Origin: Prochlorococcus sp. AG-412-C21
GTDB lineage: Bacteria; Cyanobacteriota; Cyanobacteriia; PCC-6307; Cyanobiaceae
Length of the DNA: 46,382 nucleotides
Direction: 5' to 3'
Assembly (NCBI GenBank): GCA_003214975.1
Contig: QCKZ01000005.1
Coordinates: 1-46,382, forward strand
Each line of letters opens with the position of its first letter. The stretch's first letter is position 1. The notes under the pieces are model-generated. The model was given only the letters and a program-made list of their open reading frames with translations, did no database searches and had not been told where the DNA came from. Positions 1 to 20,105 of this stretch are shown piece after piece. A program made the position numbers and the translations under genes.

Positions 1-315
1 TATCAATAATGGCTTTTTGTTCGAATTATCTTTGAGAGGTTTCCCTTGTGTAGAAGAGATGGCGGGAGATTTATCGTCTTTGTTTTGTTTGTGAGTCTCT
101 TTTTTTATTGAAGGTTTATTAATGGAAAGTATTTTTTTATCTGAATTTTTTTTATTAATAAGATTTTTAATTTTTTTTGCATCCTCTGCAGTAATCGAAC
201 TACTATGACTTTTCACCGAAATTGAAAGTTTTTGAGCAGCGTCCAATATATCTTTATTTTCCAGATTTAAATCTCTGGAAAGTTCGTAAATTCTGATTTT
301 ATCGCTGATAGTCAT
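1..315 (-). CDS. infB: Translation initiation factor IF-2, N-terminal part (cut by window edge)
   Basis: The reverse strand opens with ATG at 313-315 and stays open to base 1, giving 105 codons. The protein begins [18 protein letters not shown], which resembles the IF-2 N-terminal helical domain, and then becomes a Lys/Ser/Asn-rich linker as expected before the GTPase domain. The GTPase domain lies outside the window. IF-2 is the GTPase that places initiator tRNA on the 30S subunit. The gene follows nusA and the rnpM/ylxR gene in the order rimP-nusA-ylxR-infB, a very widely conserved operon, and this order supports the call. The gap to the upstream gene is 47 bases. Only the N-terminus is seen, so identity rests on the start motif plus synteny. 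Confidence 0.88.
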   Translation of the reverse strand, partial: MTISDKIRIYELSRDLNLENKDILDAAQKLSISVKSHSSSITAEDAKKIKNLINKKNSDKKILSINKPSIKKETHKQNKDDKSPAISSTQGKPLKDNSNKKPLLI

Positions 316-362
316 TTAATCTGATTTTTACTCTTATTAAAATTGAAGAGAATTTAATTTAA

Positions 363-644
363 TTATATTCCCTTATTGGGATAGTCATTGTATCTTGCAA
401 TTTCTTGTTCAAAAATATCAATAAATTCAGGTTCTAAAAATGTTTTTAAAGCTTTTTGAAGCTTTTTTTTGATCTTGGGATCCAAATAACATTTTTTTGA
501 CTTACAAATGTAAGCTGAACGCCCCATTCCTTCTTGAAACATGATGCTTTGCTTATGATCTTTGGTAATCTTTAAAAGATTTTTCCTGTCATATGTTTTT
601 CTACATGAAATGCATATACGCATAACAGGGATTTGCTTTATCAC
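363..644 (-). CDS. ylxR: YlxR/RnpM family RNA-binding protein (DUF448)
   Basis: A 93-residue basic protein with two Cys pairs (C11/C14 and C47/C52) and the family signature RxCxxCRK near the start, followed by GRSAYIC at about residues 41-47. YlxR proteins sit between nusA and infB in most bacteria. In Firmicutes one member binds RNase P RNA; the role in cyanobacteria is not settled, so no specific function is claimed here. The ATG overlaps the nusA stop (ATGA, 641-644), indicating translational coupling. Length and position are normal for the family. Confidence 0.85.
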   Translation of the reverse strand: MIKQIPVMRICISCRKTYDRKNLLKITKDHKQSIMFQEGMGRSAYICKSKKCYLDPKIKKKLQKALKTFLEPEFIDIFEQEIARYNDYPNKGI

Positions 645-2029
645 CGTTTTCTCTCCTCTTTGTCTGATATTTCATTATCTTGAAAAGTCTCTAATTGATC
701 ATTATCTGAGAATGGTTCTTCTCCAAATTCTTCATCATCTTCAGGAAGGGGATAAAGCTGTCTTAATCTTGCATCTTCTGCAGCACGCTCAGCTTGTTCG
801 GCTTCTAATCTTAGCTCAGCTTCTCGCTGGAGATTCTCTTCATCTTCCCTTTGAATAATTAATTCAGAGACTGCTGCATCTTCAGCTTCCTGATCGTATT
901 CATGTGAGTTTTTAACATCAATCTTCCAACCAGTTAATCTTGCAGCAAGTCTGACATTTTGACCTTCTCTACCAATAGCAAGACTCAATTGATCAGGGGG
1001 GACTAATACGTGCGCATGTTGCCCTTCTGGGTCAACGAGTCTTACTAGATCAACTTTTGCAGGACTTAAAGAGTTTAAAATATACTGAATCGGATCAGAT
1101 GACCATTTAATAACATCAATTTTTTCTCCTCTTAATTCATTTACTACTTGTTGAATTCTTGCTCCTCTAGCTCCAATACAAGCACCTACAGGGTCAACTT
1201 CTTTTTCGACACTATCAACAGCTACTTTTGTTCTTGGGCCAACAGCTCTTGAAGGAGGGTTCGCTTCTCTTGAAACAGCAACAATTTTAACTGTACTCTC
1301 TTGAATTTCTGGTACTTCATTTTCAAATAAATAGACAACTAAACCAGCATTTGCTCTACTTACAAAAAGTTGTGGCCCTTTTCTAGCTATTTCGCTAACT
1401 TCTTTCAAAAATACTTTGAAAGTTGCATTTGCTCTGTAGTTATCATTTGGTAATTGATCTCTCTTTGGAAGTTCGGCCTCTACTTCAGGTCTACCTATAC
1501 CGGAACTAACCCCCATAATGACTGATTGCCTCTCAAATCTTATAACCCTTGCAGTTAAAACAGGATCCTCCAAATCGGCAAATTCTTCTTGGATCATTTT
1601 TCGTTGTTGATCTCTTAATTTTTGCGCTAAAACTTGCTTTGTTGTTGAAGCAGCCATTCGCCCGAAATCCTCTTTTTCTGGAGTAACGTCTAAAACAACT
1701 GTGTCACCTATTTGAGCATCATCGGCAACTTGTTTAACTTCTACTAAAGATATTTGATGATCCTCGCTTTCAACTTCTTCAACAATTATTTTGCTCGATA
1801 ATATCCTGTAACCTTCTTCATCTAGATCTAATCCAACATCAAAATTACTAAAATATTCCTCATCAAATGGATCTTCGTTGACACCAATGTAAAAAGTTCT
1901 TCTATATTTTTCGTATCCTTTTAATAAAGCTTCGCGCAAGGCTACTTCCACAATGTTAGGGGGTAACTTTTTTTCCTCACTAATGTCTTCAATGAGATTG
2001 TTTAAACCGGGGAGAATAACTAATGCCAT
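641..2029 (-). CDS. nusA: Transcription termination/antitermination factor NusA
   Basis: A 462-residue protein with the NusA domain order. The N-terminal RNA polymerase-binding domain covers about residues 1-130, and an S1 RNA-binding domain covers about 135-210. Two KH domains follow, with GxxG loops near residues 285 (GARG) and 355 (GREG). The C-terminal tail from about residue 385 is Glu/Asp-rich, and there is no long pair of acidic repeat domains as in E. coli. NusA binds RNA polymerase and modulates pausing, termination and antitermination. It lies 37 bases downstream of rimP and overlaps the ylxR start by four bases, so the genes are probably one transcription unit. Confidence 0.95.
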   Translation of the reverse strand: MALVILPGLNNLIEDISEEKKLPPNIVEVALREALLKGYEKYRRTFYIGVNEDPFDEEYFSNFDVGLDLDEEGYRILSSKIIVEEVESEDHQISLVEVKQVADDAQIGDTVVLDVTPEKEDFGRMAASTTKQVLAQKLRDQQRKMIQEEFADLEDPVLTARVIRFERQSVIMGVSSGIGRPEVEAELPKRDQLPNDNYRANATFKVFLKEVSEIARKGPQLFVSRANAGLVVYLFENEVPEIQESTVKIVAVSREANPPSRAVGPRTKVAVDSVEKEVDPVGACIGARGARIQQVVNELRGEKIDVIKWSSDPIQYILNSLSPAKVDLVRLVDPEGQHAHVLVPPDQLSLAIGREGQNVRLAARLTGWKIDVKNSHEYDQEAEDAAVSELIIQREDEENLQREAELRLEAEQAERAAEDARLRQLYPLPEDDEEFGEEPFSDNDQLETFQDNEISDKEERKR

Positions 2030-2066
2030 CTATGATGGGAAAATTGAATAATGGTTGAAAAAATAA

Positions 2067-2534
2067 TTAATCTTTTAATGTACAAAGACTAATCCTTAGT
2101 ACTTCATCAAAAGGGATTTTTTTTATCTTACCTTTTATGTTAATGGCTAAATAATCTTTAGACTTTTCATAAAGTAAACCATTTAGAAATTTTATTTTTG
2201 AATTCTTTTGGTTTAACTCAACATTAACTGGAAAACCCTTAAAAGTTTTGAAGTCTCTATCTGAGGTTAATTCATCACTGACCCCTTGACTACTAATTTC
2301 TAACACAAATGAACAATTTAAAAGATTTGATTTTTCTATTTCTTCAGATACTGGTGTGTTAAATAGAACACAATCCTCCAGCAAAATATCATCTCCACTA
2401 GTTTTTTTTATAAATATTTGAAAAACTATTGGACTTTGATTAGTTTGTATATTTAAACTGCATATTTCGTAATCCCATTCATTGGCAACTTTTTTTAGTA
2501 GGAGCTCTAATCTATTTTTGTTTTCTTTATCCAA
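2067..2534 (-). CDS. rimP: Ribosome maturation factor RimP
   Basis: A 155-residue protein with the two-domain RimP pattern: an N-terminal alpha/beta domain with conserved CSRxIS-like positions represented by [16 protein letters not shown] at about residues 82-97, then an Sm-like C-terminal beta barrel. RimP assists late assembly of the 30S subunit. It is the first gene of the rimP-nusA-ylxR-infB unit. The start ATG at 2534 follows the divergent intergenic region shared with the htrA-type gene. Sequence conservation is modest, as usual for RimP, and synteny adds weight. Confidence 0.88.
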   Translation of the reverse strand: MDKENKNRLELLLKKVANEWDYEICSLNIQTNQSPIVFQIFIKKTSGDDILLEDCVLFNTPVSEEIEKSNLLNCSFVLEISSQGVSDELTSDRDFKTFKGFPVNVELNQKNSKIKFLNGLLYEKSKDYLAINIKGKIKKIPFDEVLRISLCTLKD

Positions 2535-2696
2535 ATTTAATATATAAAAAATTTATCTAAAATTATTTTCACACATAGAAAGAGTTTTTTATAAAAAAAA
2601 ACTCAAAAATTTCTATTTTATGGATGTAAACAAAAAACAACAATAATATATTTCTTCAATTAGATTTAATTAATAAATTAAGGAAATATTAAATAA
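2535..2696. promoter_or_regulatory. Divergent intergenic region rimP/htrA with a strong A/T hairpin
   Basis: This 162-base AT-rich spacer must hold promoters for both rimP (minus) and the Deg protease (plus). Its one clear structure is an inverted repeat: GAGTTTTTT at 2582-2590 pairs with AAAAAACTC at 2596-2604 around a 5-base loop. No T-run follows it in a position typical of an intrinsic terminator on either strand, and it lies upstream of both genes. An operator, an UP-like A-tract or a leader hairpin are all possible. I could not pick a convincing -35/-10 pair. Confidence 0.4.
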
Positions 2697-3827
<1,131 letters not shown>

Positions 3828-3873
3828 ATCACCCATTGAAATTTAATTATCTATAAACATTAAAGAAAAGATT

Positions 3874-4587
3874 TTGGATTCACAAACTCAAATGAAACAA
3901 ATAGTTGCTGATGCAGCTGTTAAGGAAGTAAAGAGTGAAATGATACTCGGATTAGGATCTGGATCTACAGCCGCGCTTATGATAAAAAGCCTTGCTGATG
4001 AAATTCGTTCTGGAAAATTGAAAAATATAAGAGCTGTTGCAACTTCCTTTCAGTCAGAAGTTTTAGCGCTAGAACTCGACATCCCGCTTATTGATTTAGC
4101 TTCTGTCTCTCAAATCGATTTAGCTATTGATGGCGCAGATGAAGTTGATCCAGGATTTCAATTAATAAAAGGGGGAGGAGCATGCCATGTTAGAGAAAAG
4201 TTAGTTGCTTCAAAAGCTAATCAATTGTTGATTGTTGTTGACCAGACTAAACTGGTACAAAATTTAAATCAATCTTTTCCTTTACCTGTAGAAGTCCTTC
4301 CAAATGCTTGGAAGCAAGTTCAGGATGTTCTCTCAGAAATGAATGGCAAATCTACTCTAAGAATGGCTACAAGAAAAGCTGGACCTGTTGTTACTGACCA
4401 GGGCAACTTAATCTTAGACGTATTGTTTAATGATGGTATTAAGAATCCAAAAGTTATTGAAATGAGTATTAATAATATTCCAGGAGTATTAGAAAACGGA
4501 TTATTTATTGATCTGACAGACAAAGTATTGGTTGGTAAAATTGAAAACAACATTCCAGTTGTTTACACTCCTTCAAAAGTTGGGTAA
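3874..4587 (+). CDS. rpiA: Ribose-5-phosphate isomerase A
   Basis: A 237-residue enzyme interconverting ribose-5-phosphate and ribulose-5-phosphate in the Calvin cycle and pentose phosphate pathway. Visible motifs are the phosphate loop GLGSGSTA (about 26-33), DGADEVD (86-92), and [12 protein letters not shown] with Lys99 and the catalytic-base Glu108. The chosen start is TTG at 3874. An in-frame ATG lies six codons later at 3892, but the extra residues MDSQTQ resemble the usual family N-terminus. The 3' end overlaps the convergent hisD gene by 25 bases. Confidence 0.93.
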   Translation: MDSQTQMKQIVADAAVKEVKSEMILGLGSGSTAALMIKSLADEIRSGKLKNIRAVATSFQSEVLALELDIPLIDLASVSQIDLAIDGADEVDPGFQLIKGGGACHVREKLVASKANQLLIVVDQTKLVQNLNQSFPLPVEVLPNAWKQVQDVLSEMNGKSTLRMATRKAGPVVTDQGNLILDVLFNDGIKNPKVIEMSINNIPGVLENGLFIDLTDKVLVGKIENNIPVVYTPSKVG

Positions 4588-5870
4588 TCTTTAAATCTTA
4601 TTTTTACTGAATTAGCGTGGCTATGTAAGCCTTCACTGTTAGCAAGGTTAATAATATCAAGACTGTTAACTTTTAAACTTTCTTCATTAAATTCTATTAT
4701 TGAAGTGTTTTTCATAAAAGTTTCAACTCCTAAAGAACCGCTAAATCTGGAATTGCCTGATGTAGGTAAAGTATGATTTGGTCCAGCCAGGTAATCTCCC
4801 ACAGCTTCCGGCGTCCATTTCCCTAAAAATATCGCTCCTGCATTATCTATATCTCCAAGAATCTTTTTTGGATTAAAAACCAAAATTTCTAAGTGCTCTG
4901 GAGCAAAGTTATTGCTTAGTTCAATACATGATTCATGATTTTCGCAAATAACAATTAATCCCCAATTTTTTATTGATTGCATACAAATTTCTTTTCTTGG
5001 ATGATTATCTATTCTTTTATAAATTTCTTCTAAAACTTCTTTGGCCTGGTCCTTTGATGTAGTCAGAAGTATTGAAGAAGCTAAAGGGTCATGCTCTGCT
5101 TGTGCTAGTAAATCAGATGCTATATGTGTACTTTGAGCTGTTTCATCTGCAATGATTAATATTTCGCTTGGACCAGCTAAGGAATCTATTCCTGTAGAGC
5201 CATAAATTAGTTTTTTAGCTGTAGTGACATAGATATTCCCTGGACCTGAAATTACATCAACTTTATCGATTTGATTTGTGCCATATGCTAAAGCACCAAT
5301 TGCTTGAGCTCCTCCAATTCTAAAAACTTTATTAATTCCCGATAAGTGAGCTGCAGCTAAAACAGTTTTATTTATTTTACCTTTAGTATTTCCAGGAGAT
5401 ACCATTATAATTTCTTTTACTCCCGCTACTTTTGCAGGTACAGCATTCATTAATACAGTACTTGGATAAGCAGCTCTTCCTCCAGGGATATAAATTCCTG
5501 CTTTTTTTACTGGTCTCCATCTCCTTTGGACGGTATCACCATGCTCACCTTCTATAGTGAAAGATGATGGAATCTCTTTTTTATGGAATTTTTTAATTCT
5601 TTTATGGGCTATCTCGAGTGAGCGCTTTAAATTGCTATCGATTTCATCCCATGCATCCTTTAGATCCTTCTCGCTGACTTGCATAGGGTTAGGGTTAAAA
5701 CCATCAAACTTTTTTGTATATTTTTCTACAGCTATATCACCATAAGTTTTTACCTCTTGAAGAATATCTTCAACTATTTCATTTATATTGTTATTATTTT
5801 CTGAATTAGTTCGATTAGAAATCCTTTGTAATTCTTGGAAAGCGTCTTTTTTATTATTTATGATCTTCAT
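4563..5870 (-). CDS. hisD: Histidinol dehydrogenase
   Basis: A 435-residue protein, a normal length for HisD, which performs the two final NAD-dependent oxidations from L-histidinol to L-histidine. Family motifs include the NAD-binding region [13 protein letters not shown], the zinc-site segment [12 protein letters not shown] (Gln and His ligands), NFAPEHLE with catalytic Glu/His, [15 protein letters not shown] and the C-terminal LHSHANSV. It stands alone rather than in a his operon, as usual in picocyanobacteria. Its 3' end overlaps the convergent rpiA, and its start lies in a divergent region shared with rpsT. Confidence 0.96.
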   Translation of the reverse strand: MKIINNKKDAFQELQRISNRTNSENNNNINEIVEDILQEVKTYGDIAVEKYTKKFDGFNPNPMQVSEKDLKDAWDEIDSNLKRSLEIAHKRIKKFHKKEIPSSFTIEGEHGDTVQRRWRPVKKAGIYIPGGRAAYPSTVLMNAVPAKVAGVKEIIMVSPGNTKGKINKTVLAAAHLSGINKVFRIGGAQAIGALAYGTNQIDKVDVISGPGNIYVTTAKKLIYGSTGIDSLAGPSEILIIADETAQSTHIASDLLAQAEHDPLASSILLTTSKDQAKEVLEEIYKRIDNHPRKEICMQSIKNWGLIVICENHESCIELSNNFAPEHLEILVFNPKKILGDIDNAGAIFLGKWTPEAVGDYLAGPNHTLPTSGNSRFSGSLGVETFMKNTSIIEFNEESLKVNSLDIINLANSEGLHSHANSVKIRFKDYPTFEGV

Positions 5871-5924
5871 GTTCTTTATTTTTGCAAATTAAAAGGTTCA
5901 AACCAAATTTATTAACCTGTCTAA

Positions 5925-5930
5925 ATTATA
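5925..5930 (-). promoter_or_regulatory. Candidate -10 element for hisD
   Basis: On the minus strand this hexamer reads TATAAT, a perfect sigma70-type -10, 55 bases upstream of the hisD ATG. No good -35 hexamer was found at the expected spacing. Confidence 0.45.
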
Positions 5931-5935
5931 TACGA

Positions 5936-5965
5936 TTGATTATTAGTCGATTTGTTTGTTATGAT
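5936..5965 (+). promoter_or_regulatory. Candidate sigma70-type promoter for rpsT
   Basis: TTGATT at 5936-5941, an 18-base spacer, then TATGAT at 5960-5965. Both hexamers are close to consensus with near-ideal spacing. The predicted transcription start, near 5972, would give a leader of about 20 bases before the GTG start of rpsT at 5992. Confidence 0.55.
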
Positions 5966-5991
5966 ATTAATCTTCTACTTACCTACTCTCT

Positions 5992-6285
5992 GTGGCGAAT
6001 AACAAATCAGCAAAAAAGAGAATCCAAATTGCCGAAAGAAATCGTTTAATCAATAAATCATACAAATCTACAGTGAGGACTCTGACTAAGAAAACCCTAG
6101 AAAATTGCGAAAAATATAAGAAAGATCCTAATGAAGATAATAAAGATTTACTAAAAACAAGTCTTAATAAAGCTTTCAGTTTAATTGATAAAGCAGTTAA
6201 AAAAAATGTTTTACACAAGAATAACGGGGCTAATAAAAAATCAAAAATTAACAAATTTGTAAAAGCTACTCTCACTTCAAAGTAA
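5992..6285 (+). CDS. rpsT: 30S ribosomal protein S20
   Basis: A 97-residue, strongly basic, helical protein beginning MANNKSAKKRIQIAERNR, the recognisable S20 N-terminus. It binds 16S rRNA at the bottom of the 30S body. The start codon is GTG at 5992, fixed by the conserved N-terminus. It is followed 18 bases later by the TatD-family gene and then by rpoB-rpoC1-rpoC2, an order I recognise from other cyanobacteria. Confidence 0.95.
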   Translation: MANNKSAKKRIQIAERNRLINKSYKSTVRTLTKKTLENCEKYKKDPNEDNKDLLKTSLNKAFSLIDKAVKKNVLHKNNGANKKSKINKFVKATLTSK

Positions 6286-6303
6286 AAAGGGCAGATCATA
6301 ATT

Positions 6304-7098
6304 ATGAGCGATATTGAACTCATAGACTCTCATTGTCATTTAATATTCGAAAATTTTGAAAAAGATCTGGAAGAAGTTGTTCTAAGATTGCGTTCAAGAG
6401 GTGTAAAAAAATTAGTTCATGCTTGTTGTGAATTGTCAGAAATTCCTAAGTTAAAAAAAATATCCCATAAATTTAATGAAATTTATTATTCAGTAGGCTT
6501 GCATCCTCTAGAAGCAAAAAAATGGGAACTAACTTCCAAATCTCTTTTGAGAAGGTCAGCTGAAGAAGATAAAAGAGTTGTAGCTATTGGGGAATTAGGT
6601 CTGGATTTATTTAAAAGTGAAGATAAAACTAAGCAAATTGATGCTCTTATTCCTCAAATGGAGTTAGCTTACGAAATTGAATTGCCTGTAATTATCCATT
6701 GCAGAGATGCTGCAAATGAAATGATCGAGATTTGTAATGACCTTTCTAAACGGGGCAAATGCCCTAAAGGTGTACTTCATTGCTGGACAGGAACCCCAAA
6801 AGAAATGAAGCAATTCTTAGACCTTGGTTTCTACATCAGTTTTAGTGGAATAGTGACTTTTCCAAAAGCATATGAAATTCATGAGTGTGCCAAAATTGTC
6901 CCTAGTGATAAATACTTAATTGAAACTGACTCACCCTTTTTGGCACCTGTTCCCCACAGGGGTAAAAGAAATGAGCCTGCATTTGTTGAAAACGTTGCAA
7001 ATTTTATGGCAGATTTAAGATCTACGGAATTAATTACTATCGCCAAAGAGTCATCCAAGAATGCTGAAGATTTGTTTAAATTTGACTTGTTAAGTTGA
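6304..7098 (+). CDS. tatD: TatD-family metal-dependent hydrolase (putative deoxyribonuclease)
   Basis: A 264-residue TIM-barrel hydrolase. Metal-ligand motifs are in family order: DSHCHL (His10, His12), GELGLDL, IIHCRDA, LHCWTG and ETDSPFLAP near residue 217. TatD proteins are 3'-5' exonucleases implicated in DNA repair and quality control; the exact substrate here is inferred from the family only. It lies between rpsT and rpoB on the same strand, with a 236-base gap to rpoB that suggests a separate promoter for the polymerase genes. Confidence 0.9.
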   Translation: MSDIELIDSHCHLIFENFEKDLEEVVLRLRSRGVKKLVHACCELSEIPKLKKISHKFNEIYYSVGLHPLEAKKWELTSKSLLRRSAEEDKRVVAIGELGLDLFKSEDKTKQIDALIPQMELAYEIELPVIIHCRDAANEMIEICNDLSKRGKCPKGVLHCWTGTPKEMKQFLDLGFYISFSGIVTFPKAYEIHECAKIVPSDKYLIETDSPFLAPVPHRGKRNEPAFVENVANFMADLRSTELITIAKESSKNAEDLFKFDLLS

Positions 7099-7334
7099 CA
7101 TAGCAGCTGCTAGTATTAGGAATTACTGGAAATTTTTTTTAATTTTTTAGTATTAACTTTCTAAGTTAGTGGTTTTGGGGCCATTAAGCTCAATTTTATA
7201 GTTTTTATTAAATTGATTTTTTGTTGAAATCGAAATTTAATTTTTGATTTTATACTAAGAGGAAAGTTAAACAACTAAATATTGATTAGATTTTAAGTAA
7301 ATAGTAAATCTCACAAAATCGCAGGTTTTCTTGG
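7099..7334 (+). promoter_or_regulatory. rpoB upstream region with candidate -10 element and a perfect 12-base palindrome
   Basis: This 236-base gap precedes the RNA polymerase operon. TATACT at 7251-7256 is a good -10 candidate, with no -35 at standard spacing (TTGAAA at 7224-7229 is 21 bases away). A perfect palindrome, TAGCAGCTGCTA (7101-7112), sits just after the tatD stop. It could form only a 4-bp stem and the nearest T-run starts about 20 bases later, so it is a weak terminator candidate. No small gene is evident. Confidence 0.4.
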
Positions 7335-12571
<5,237 letters not shown>

Positions 12572-12600
12572 TCTTTAAAAACTATTTTTCATTTATTTAA

Positions 12601-16710
<4,110 letters not shown>

Positions 16711-16761
16711 ATATTATCTATTATCATTTTTAGTAACTATAATGGATTTTTTAATTTGTAA

Positions 16762-16917
<156 letters not shown>

Positions 16918-16934
16918 AAATAGTTTCGAACTAA

Positions 16935-17993
<1,059 letters not shown>

Positions 17994-18063
17994 TATTATC
18001 TAATAAAAAATTTTTTAAAATTCTCTTAAACAGGTTATCATTGACTTAATTCATATTGAATCT

Positions 18064-18189
18064 TTGAGTTTTATTAAGACAAAAATTTTACCTTTCGCTA
18101 TAGTAGCACTTTTTGGTATTGCCTTCTTTGCAGTTAGCGCAAGAATTTGGTTGCCAGGAGATATGATGTCACCTGCACCCCTGAATTAA
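18064..18189 (+). CDS. Small single-span membrane protein, unknown function
   Basis: A 41-residue ORF starting TTG at 18064: MSFIKTKILPFAIVALFG and onward. It has a short basic N-terminus, a hydrophobic helix at about residues 8-26, then ARIWLPGDMMSPAPLN. The composition looks like a real membrane micro-protein and a similar short ORF is familiar from other picocyanobacteria, but I cannot name it. In-frame upstream codons contain no ATG, GTG or TTG back to the rlmN gap, so TTG is the best start. It overlaps a possible 20-codon extension of the next gene, which argues for the shorter start of that gene. Confidence 0.5.
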   Translation: MSFIKTKILPFAIVALFGIAFFAVSARIWLPGDMMSPAPLN

Positions 18190-18206
18190 TATGTTTAGTT
18201 TTTGAA

Positions 18207-18974
18207 ATGAAAAAGAATAAGGATCCTAATAAAGAAAGCCTAGCTGAAATTGCTGTTGATCCAGATGTTTTAGCTAAAGAATTGGCTTTAGAGCTTGAAA
18301 TAGATCCGTTAGAACAAATTGATGAGGATGCCTTTTTAAAAGGTTTAAACATAACTCAAGAATGCAATGAAGCTCTAAAAATGCTTAAAGGTAACAGAGA
18401 AGAGAGATTGCAAGGCTTAAGAATATTTTGTGAATATAGAGATCAAAGATCGGCCCCTTTTTTGTTACCATTACTTGATAAACCTTGTCCTGTTGAAAGA
18501 ATGAGTGCTGTATATGCTTTGGGTCGTAATCCATGTCCTAGCGCTGTTCGGAAACTTGTGAGTCTTTTGGAGACTGATGATAATGCTTATGTCAGAAGAG
18601 CAACTGCATGGAGCTTAGCTAATTATGATAACCAAATTGTTTTAGAGCCATTAATAAATGCTTTGAAGAATGATGTAGCTGCAGTAAGATTATGGTCATC
18701 TAGTTCTTTAGCTGAAATTGGAAATGTTTCCTTGGAAAATGCTCAATTAGCAGCAGAACAACTTTTAATAAGTTTAAAGATAGATAATGAGTCAGGTGTT
18801 AGAAGTAATTGTATTTGGTCATTGTGTAGGTTGTACGAAAAAATAAATAATGCATTTCAAGAGAATTTTATTGATGAATGCACCAAAATAGCCCTCTTTG
18901 ATAAAGAGCCCTCTGTTATGGAGGAAGCAAAAACCGCCTTGGATTCTATGGGCATGCAAGGTTTTTATAATTAG
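18207..18974 (+). CDS. HEAT-repeat protein, phycobilin-lyase-like
   Basis: A 255-residue protein if ATG 18207 is used. The frame is open back to an ATG at 18147, but those 20 residues lack HEAT character and overlap the preceding micro-gene. From about residue 65 it is built of helical HEAT repeats, for example PVERMSAVYALGRNPCPSAV, DNAYVRRATAWSLANYD and AVRLWSSSSLAEIGN. This resembles the PBS-lyase HEAT repeats of the CpcE/CpcF type. Such proteins attach phycobilins or act as scaffolds. Prochlorococcus has few phycobiliproteins, so a lyase role is uncertain. It lies upstream of the DUF2997-Ycf35-ferredoxin cassette. Confidence 0.75.
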   Translation: MKKNKDPNKESLAEIAVDPDVLAKELALELEIDPLEQIDEDAFLKGLNITQECNEALKMLKGNREERLQGLRIFCEYRDQRSAPFLLPLLDKPCPVERMSAVYALGRNPCPSAVRKLVSLLETDDNAYVRRATAWSLANYDNQIVLEPLINALKNDVAAVRLWSSSSLAEIGNVSLENAQLAAEQLLISLKIDNESGVRSNCIWSLCRLYEKINNAFQENFIDECTKIALFDKEPSVMEEAKTALDSMGMQGFYN

Positions 18975-18996
18975 ATTGCAAAATTTATTTATAAAT

Positions 18997-19013
18997 AAGA
19001 TCTCTTAGATCTT
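18997..19013 (+). terminator. Candidate weak terminator hairpin
   Basis: AAGATCT-CTT-AGATCTT forms a 7-bp stem with a 3-base loop 22 bases after the HEAT gene stop. A T-run begins about 10 bases later (19023). The stem is AT-rich and the T-run displaced, so confidence is low. Confidence 0.3.
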
Positions 19014-19131
19014 TAAAATAAGTTTTTTAGACAAATAATATAAAAAAATAAAAATTAATTAACTTGTACCAACTGAAACAATTATTTTTCGTTATCCTAT
19101 ATAAAGTATTAGTACTTAGTACTTGAATTTA

Positions 19132-19347
19132 ATGCCTCAAAAAACATTAAGATTCAAAATTCATCAAGACGGAAGAGTTGAAGAGACTGTTGAAGGATTT
19201 ATTGGTCATTCATGCAATGAAGCTACAAAAAATCTTGAACATGCTCTAGGTAAAGTAACAGTTAAGAATAAAACATCTGATGCTTTCATCTCTAATCAAA
19301 ATGAAAACTTAAATCAACTTAACAACGAATCTAATGTCACATTTTAG
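19132..19347 (+). CDS. DUF2997 family protein
   Basis: A 71-residue protein starting ATG at 19132; a TTG three codons earlier (19123) is a less likely start. The core KTLRFKIHQDGRVEETVEG and GHSCNEATKNLEHALG is the DUF2997 pattern: a beta strand pair with DGRVEE, then a short helix with a conserved Cys. The tail is Asn-rich and poorly conserved. Function is unknown. It overlaps the next gene (Ycf35) by 14 bases, and the family is known to me as a frequent neighbour of DUF1257 and a ferredoxin, so the three products probably act together. Confidence 0.78.
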   Translation: MPQKTLRFKIHQDGRVEETVEGFIGHSCNEATKNLEHALGKVTVKNKTSDAFISNQNENLNQLNNESNVTF

Positions 19348-19726
19348 TACGATTAAAACGCAACTCAAAGAAGCAGAGCCATTAATTAAGGCCTTAAATA
19401 ACCTCGGTTATAATATTAATCAAGAAGAAAAGTTTATTAAAGGATATAGGGGTAAATTTACAGCTGTTGATATCAGCATGAATTTACCTTGTGATACTAA
19501 AGTTGGATTTAAATGGGACAATAATTCAAATGCATACGAATTAGTTACCGATCTTGATCTATGGAAGTTTGAGCTACCAGTTGAAAGATTTATTTCTAAA
19601 GTTACTCAAATGTATGCTTATCAAACAATTATTTCCAAAACTAAAGAGGATGGTTATCAAATTGTGGAACAAAAAAACAAAAATGATGGTTCCATCGAAT
19701 TAGTTTTAACTAAATGGGAAAGCTAG
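19334..19726 (+). CDS. ycf35: Ycf35 (DUF1257) protein
   Basis: A 130-residue protein matching the plastid/cyanobacterial Ycf35 family: N-terminal MSHFSTIKTQLKEAEPLI, then the GYRGK and DISMNLP segments, and a C-terminal half with WKFELPVERFISKVTQMYAY. Ycf35 is encoded in many red-lineage plastid genomes, but its biochemical role is unknown to me. It overlaps the DUF2997 gene and is followed three bases later by a ferredoxin. Confidence 0.85.
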   Translation: MSHFSTIKTQLKEAEPLIKALNNLGYNINQEEKFIKGYRGKFTAVDISMNLPCDTKVGFKWDNNSNAYELVTDLDLWKFELPVERFISKVTQMYAYQTIISKTKEDGYQIVEQKNKNDGSIELVLTKWES

Positions 19727-19729
19727 TAT

Positions 19730-20095
19730 TTGGATCATAATCCTGTTGAAAATTTTGATTATTTTGATCGGAATATTGACCTTACTGGCTATGAACCTGT
19801 GCTTGGTGGAGAATTATCTGAAAAAGCAATTTGGGTAGATGAGAGTATATGTATTGGATGTAGATATTGCGCACACGTTGCTACTAACACATTCATAGTT
19901 GATGAAGAATACGGTAGAAGTCGAGCAATTAGACAAGATGGTGATAGTCATGAAATCCTCCAAGAAGCGATTGATACATGTCCTGTAGATTGTATTCATT
20001 GGGTTAAATTTGAGGAATTGACAGATTTAGAAAAAAGCCTTGATAGAGATATGTTCCAGTCACTAGGAAAACCACCAAGAATGAATAAGCATTAA
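19730..20095 (+). CDS. [4Fe-4S] ferredoxin-like protein
   Basis: A 121-residue protein with one 4Fe-4S binding domain: CIGCRYC gives C41, C44 and C47, and a CP motif lies at C84 within DTCPVDCIHWV. A further Cys is at C88. The usual second CxxCxxC is absent, so a single cluster is expected. The start is TTG at 19730, three bases after the ycf35 stop; no Met occurs early enough to offer a different start. The N-terminal 30 residues are a conserved-looking extension (YEPVLGGELSE). It is probably an electron carrier for the adjacent Ycf35 or reductase, by inference from context. Confidence 0.87.
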   Translation: MDHNPVENFDYFDRNIDLTGYEPVLGGELSEKAIWVDESICIGCRYCAHVATNTFIVDEEYGRSRAIRQDGDSHEILQEAIDTCPVDCIHWVKFEELTDLEKSLDRDMFQSLGKPPRMNKH

Positions 20096-20105
20096 TCTCA
20101 AAAAG

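Noticed and set aside
562..858. Long plus-strand frame (98 codons) opposite nusA/ylxR
   Set aside because: It is the shadow of two well-supported genes and has no domain or start context of its own.
5894..5903. GGTTCAAACC, which looks like a tRNA T-loop
   Set aside because: No cloverleaf arms or acceptor stem can be built around it; it lies in the hisD leader.
7101..7112. Palindrome TAGCAGCTGCTA as a tatD terminator
   Set aside because: It can form only a 4-bp stem and the T-run is about 20 bases away; kept only as part of the rpoB upstream region.
18147..18206. Upstream ATG of the HEAT gene as its true start
   Set aside because: The 20 added residues are not HEAT-like, and they overlap a better-supported small frame.
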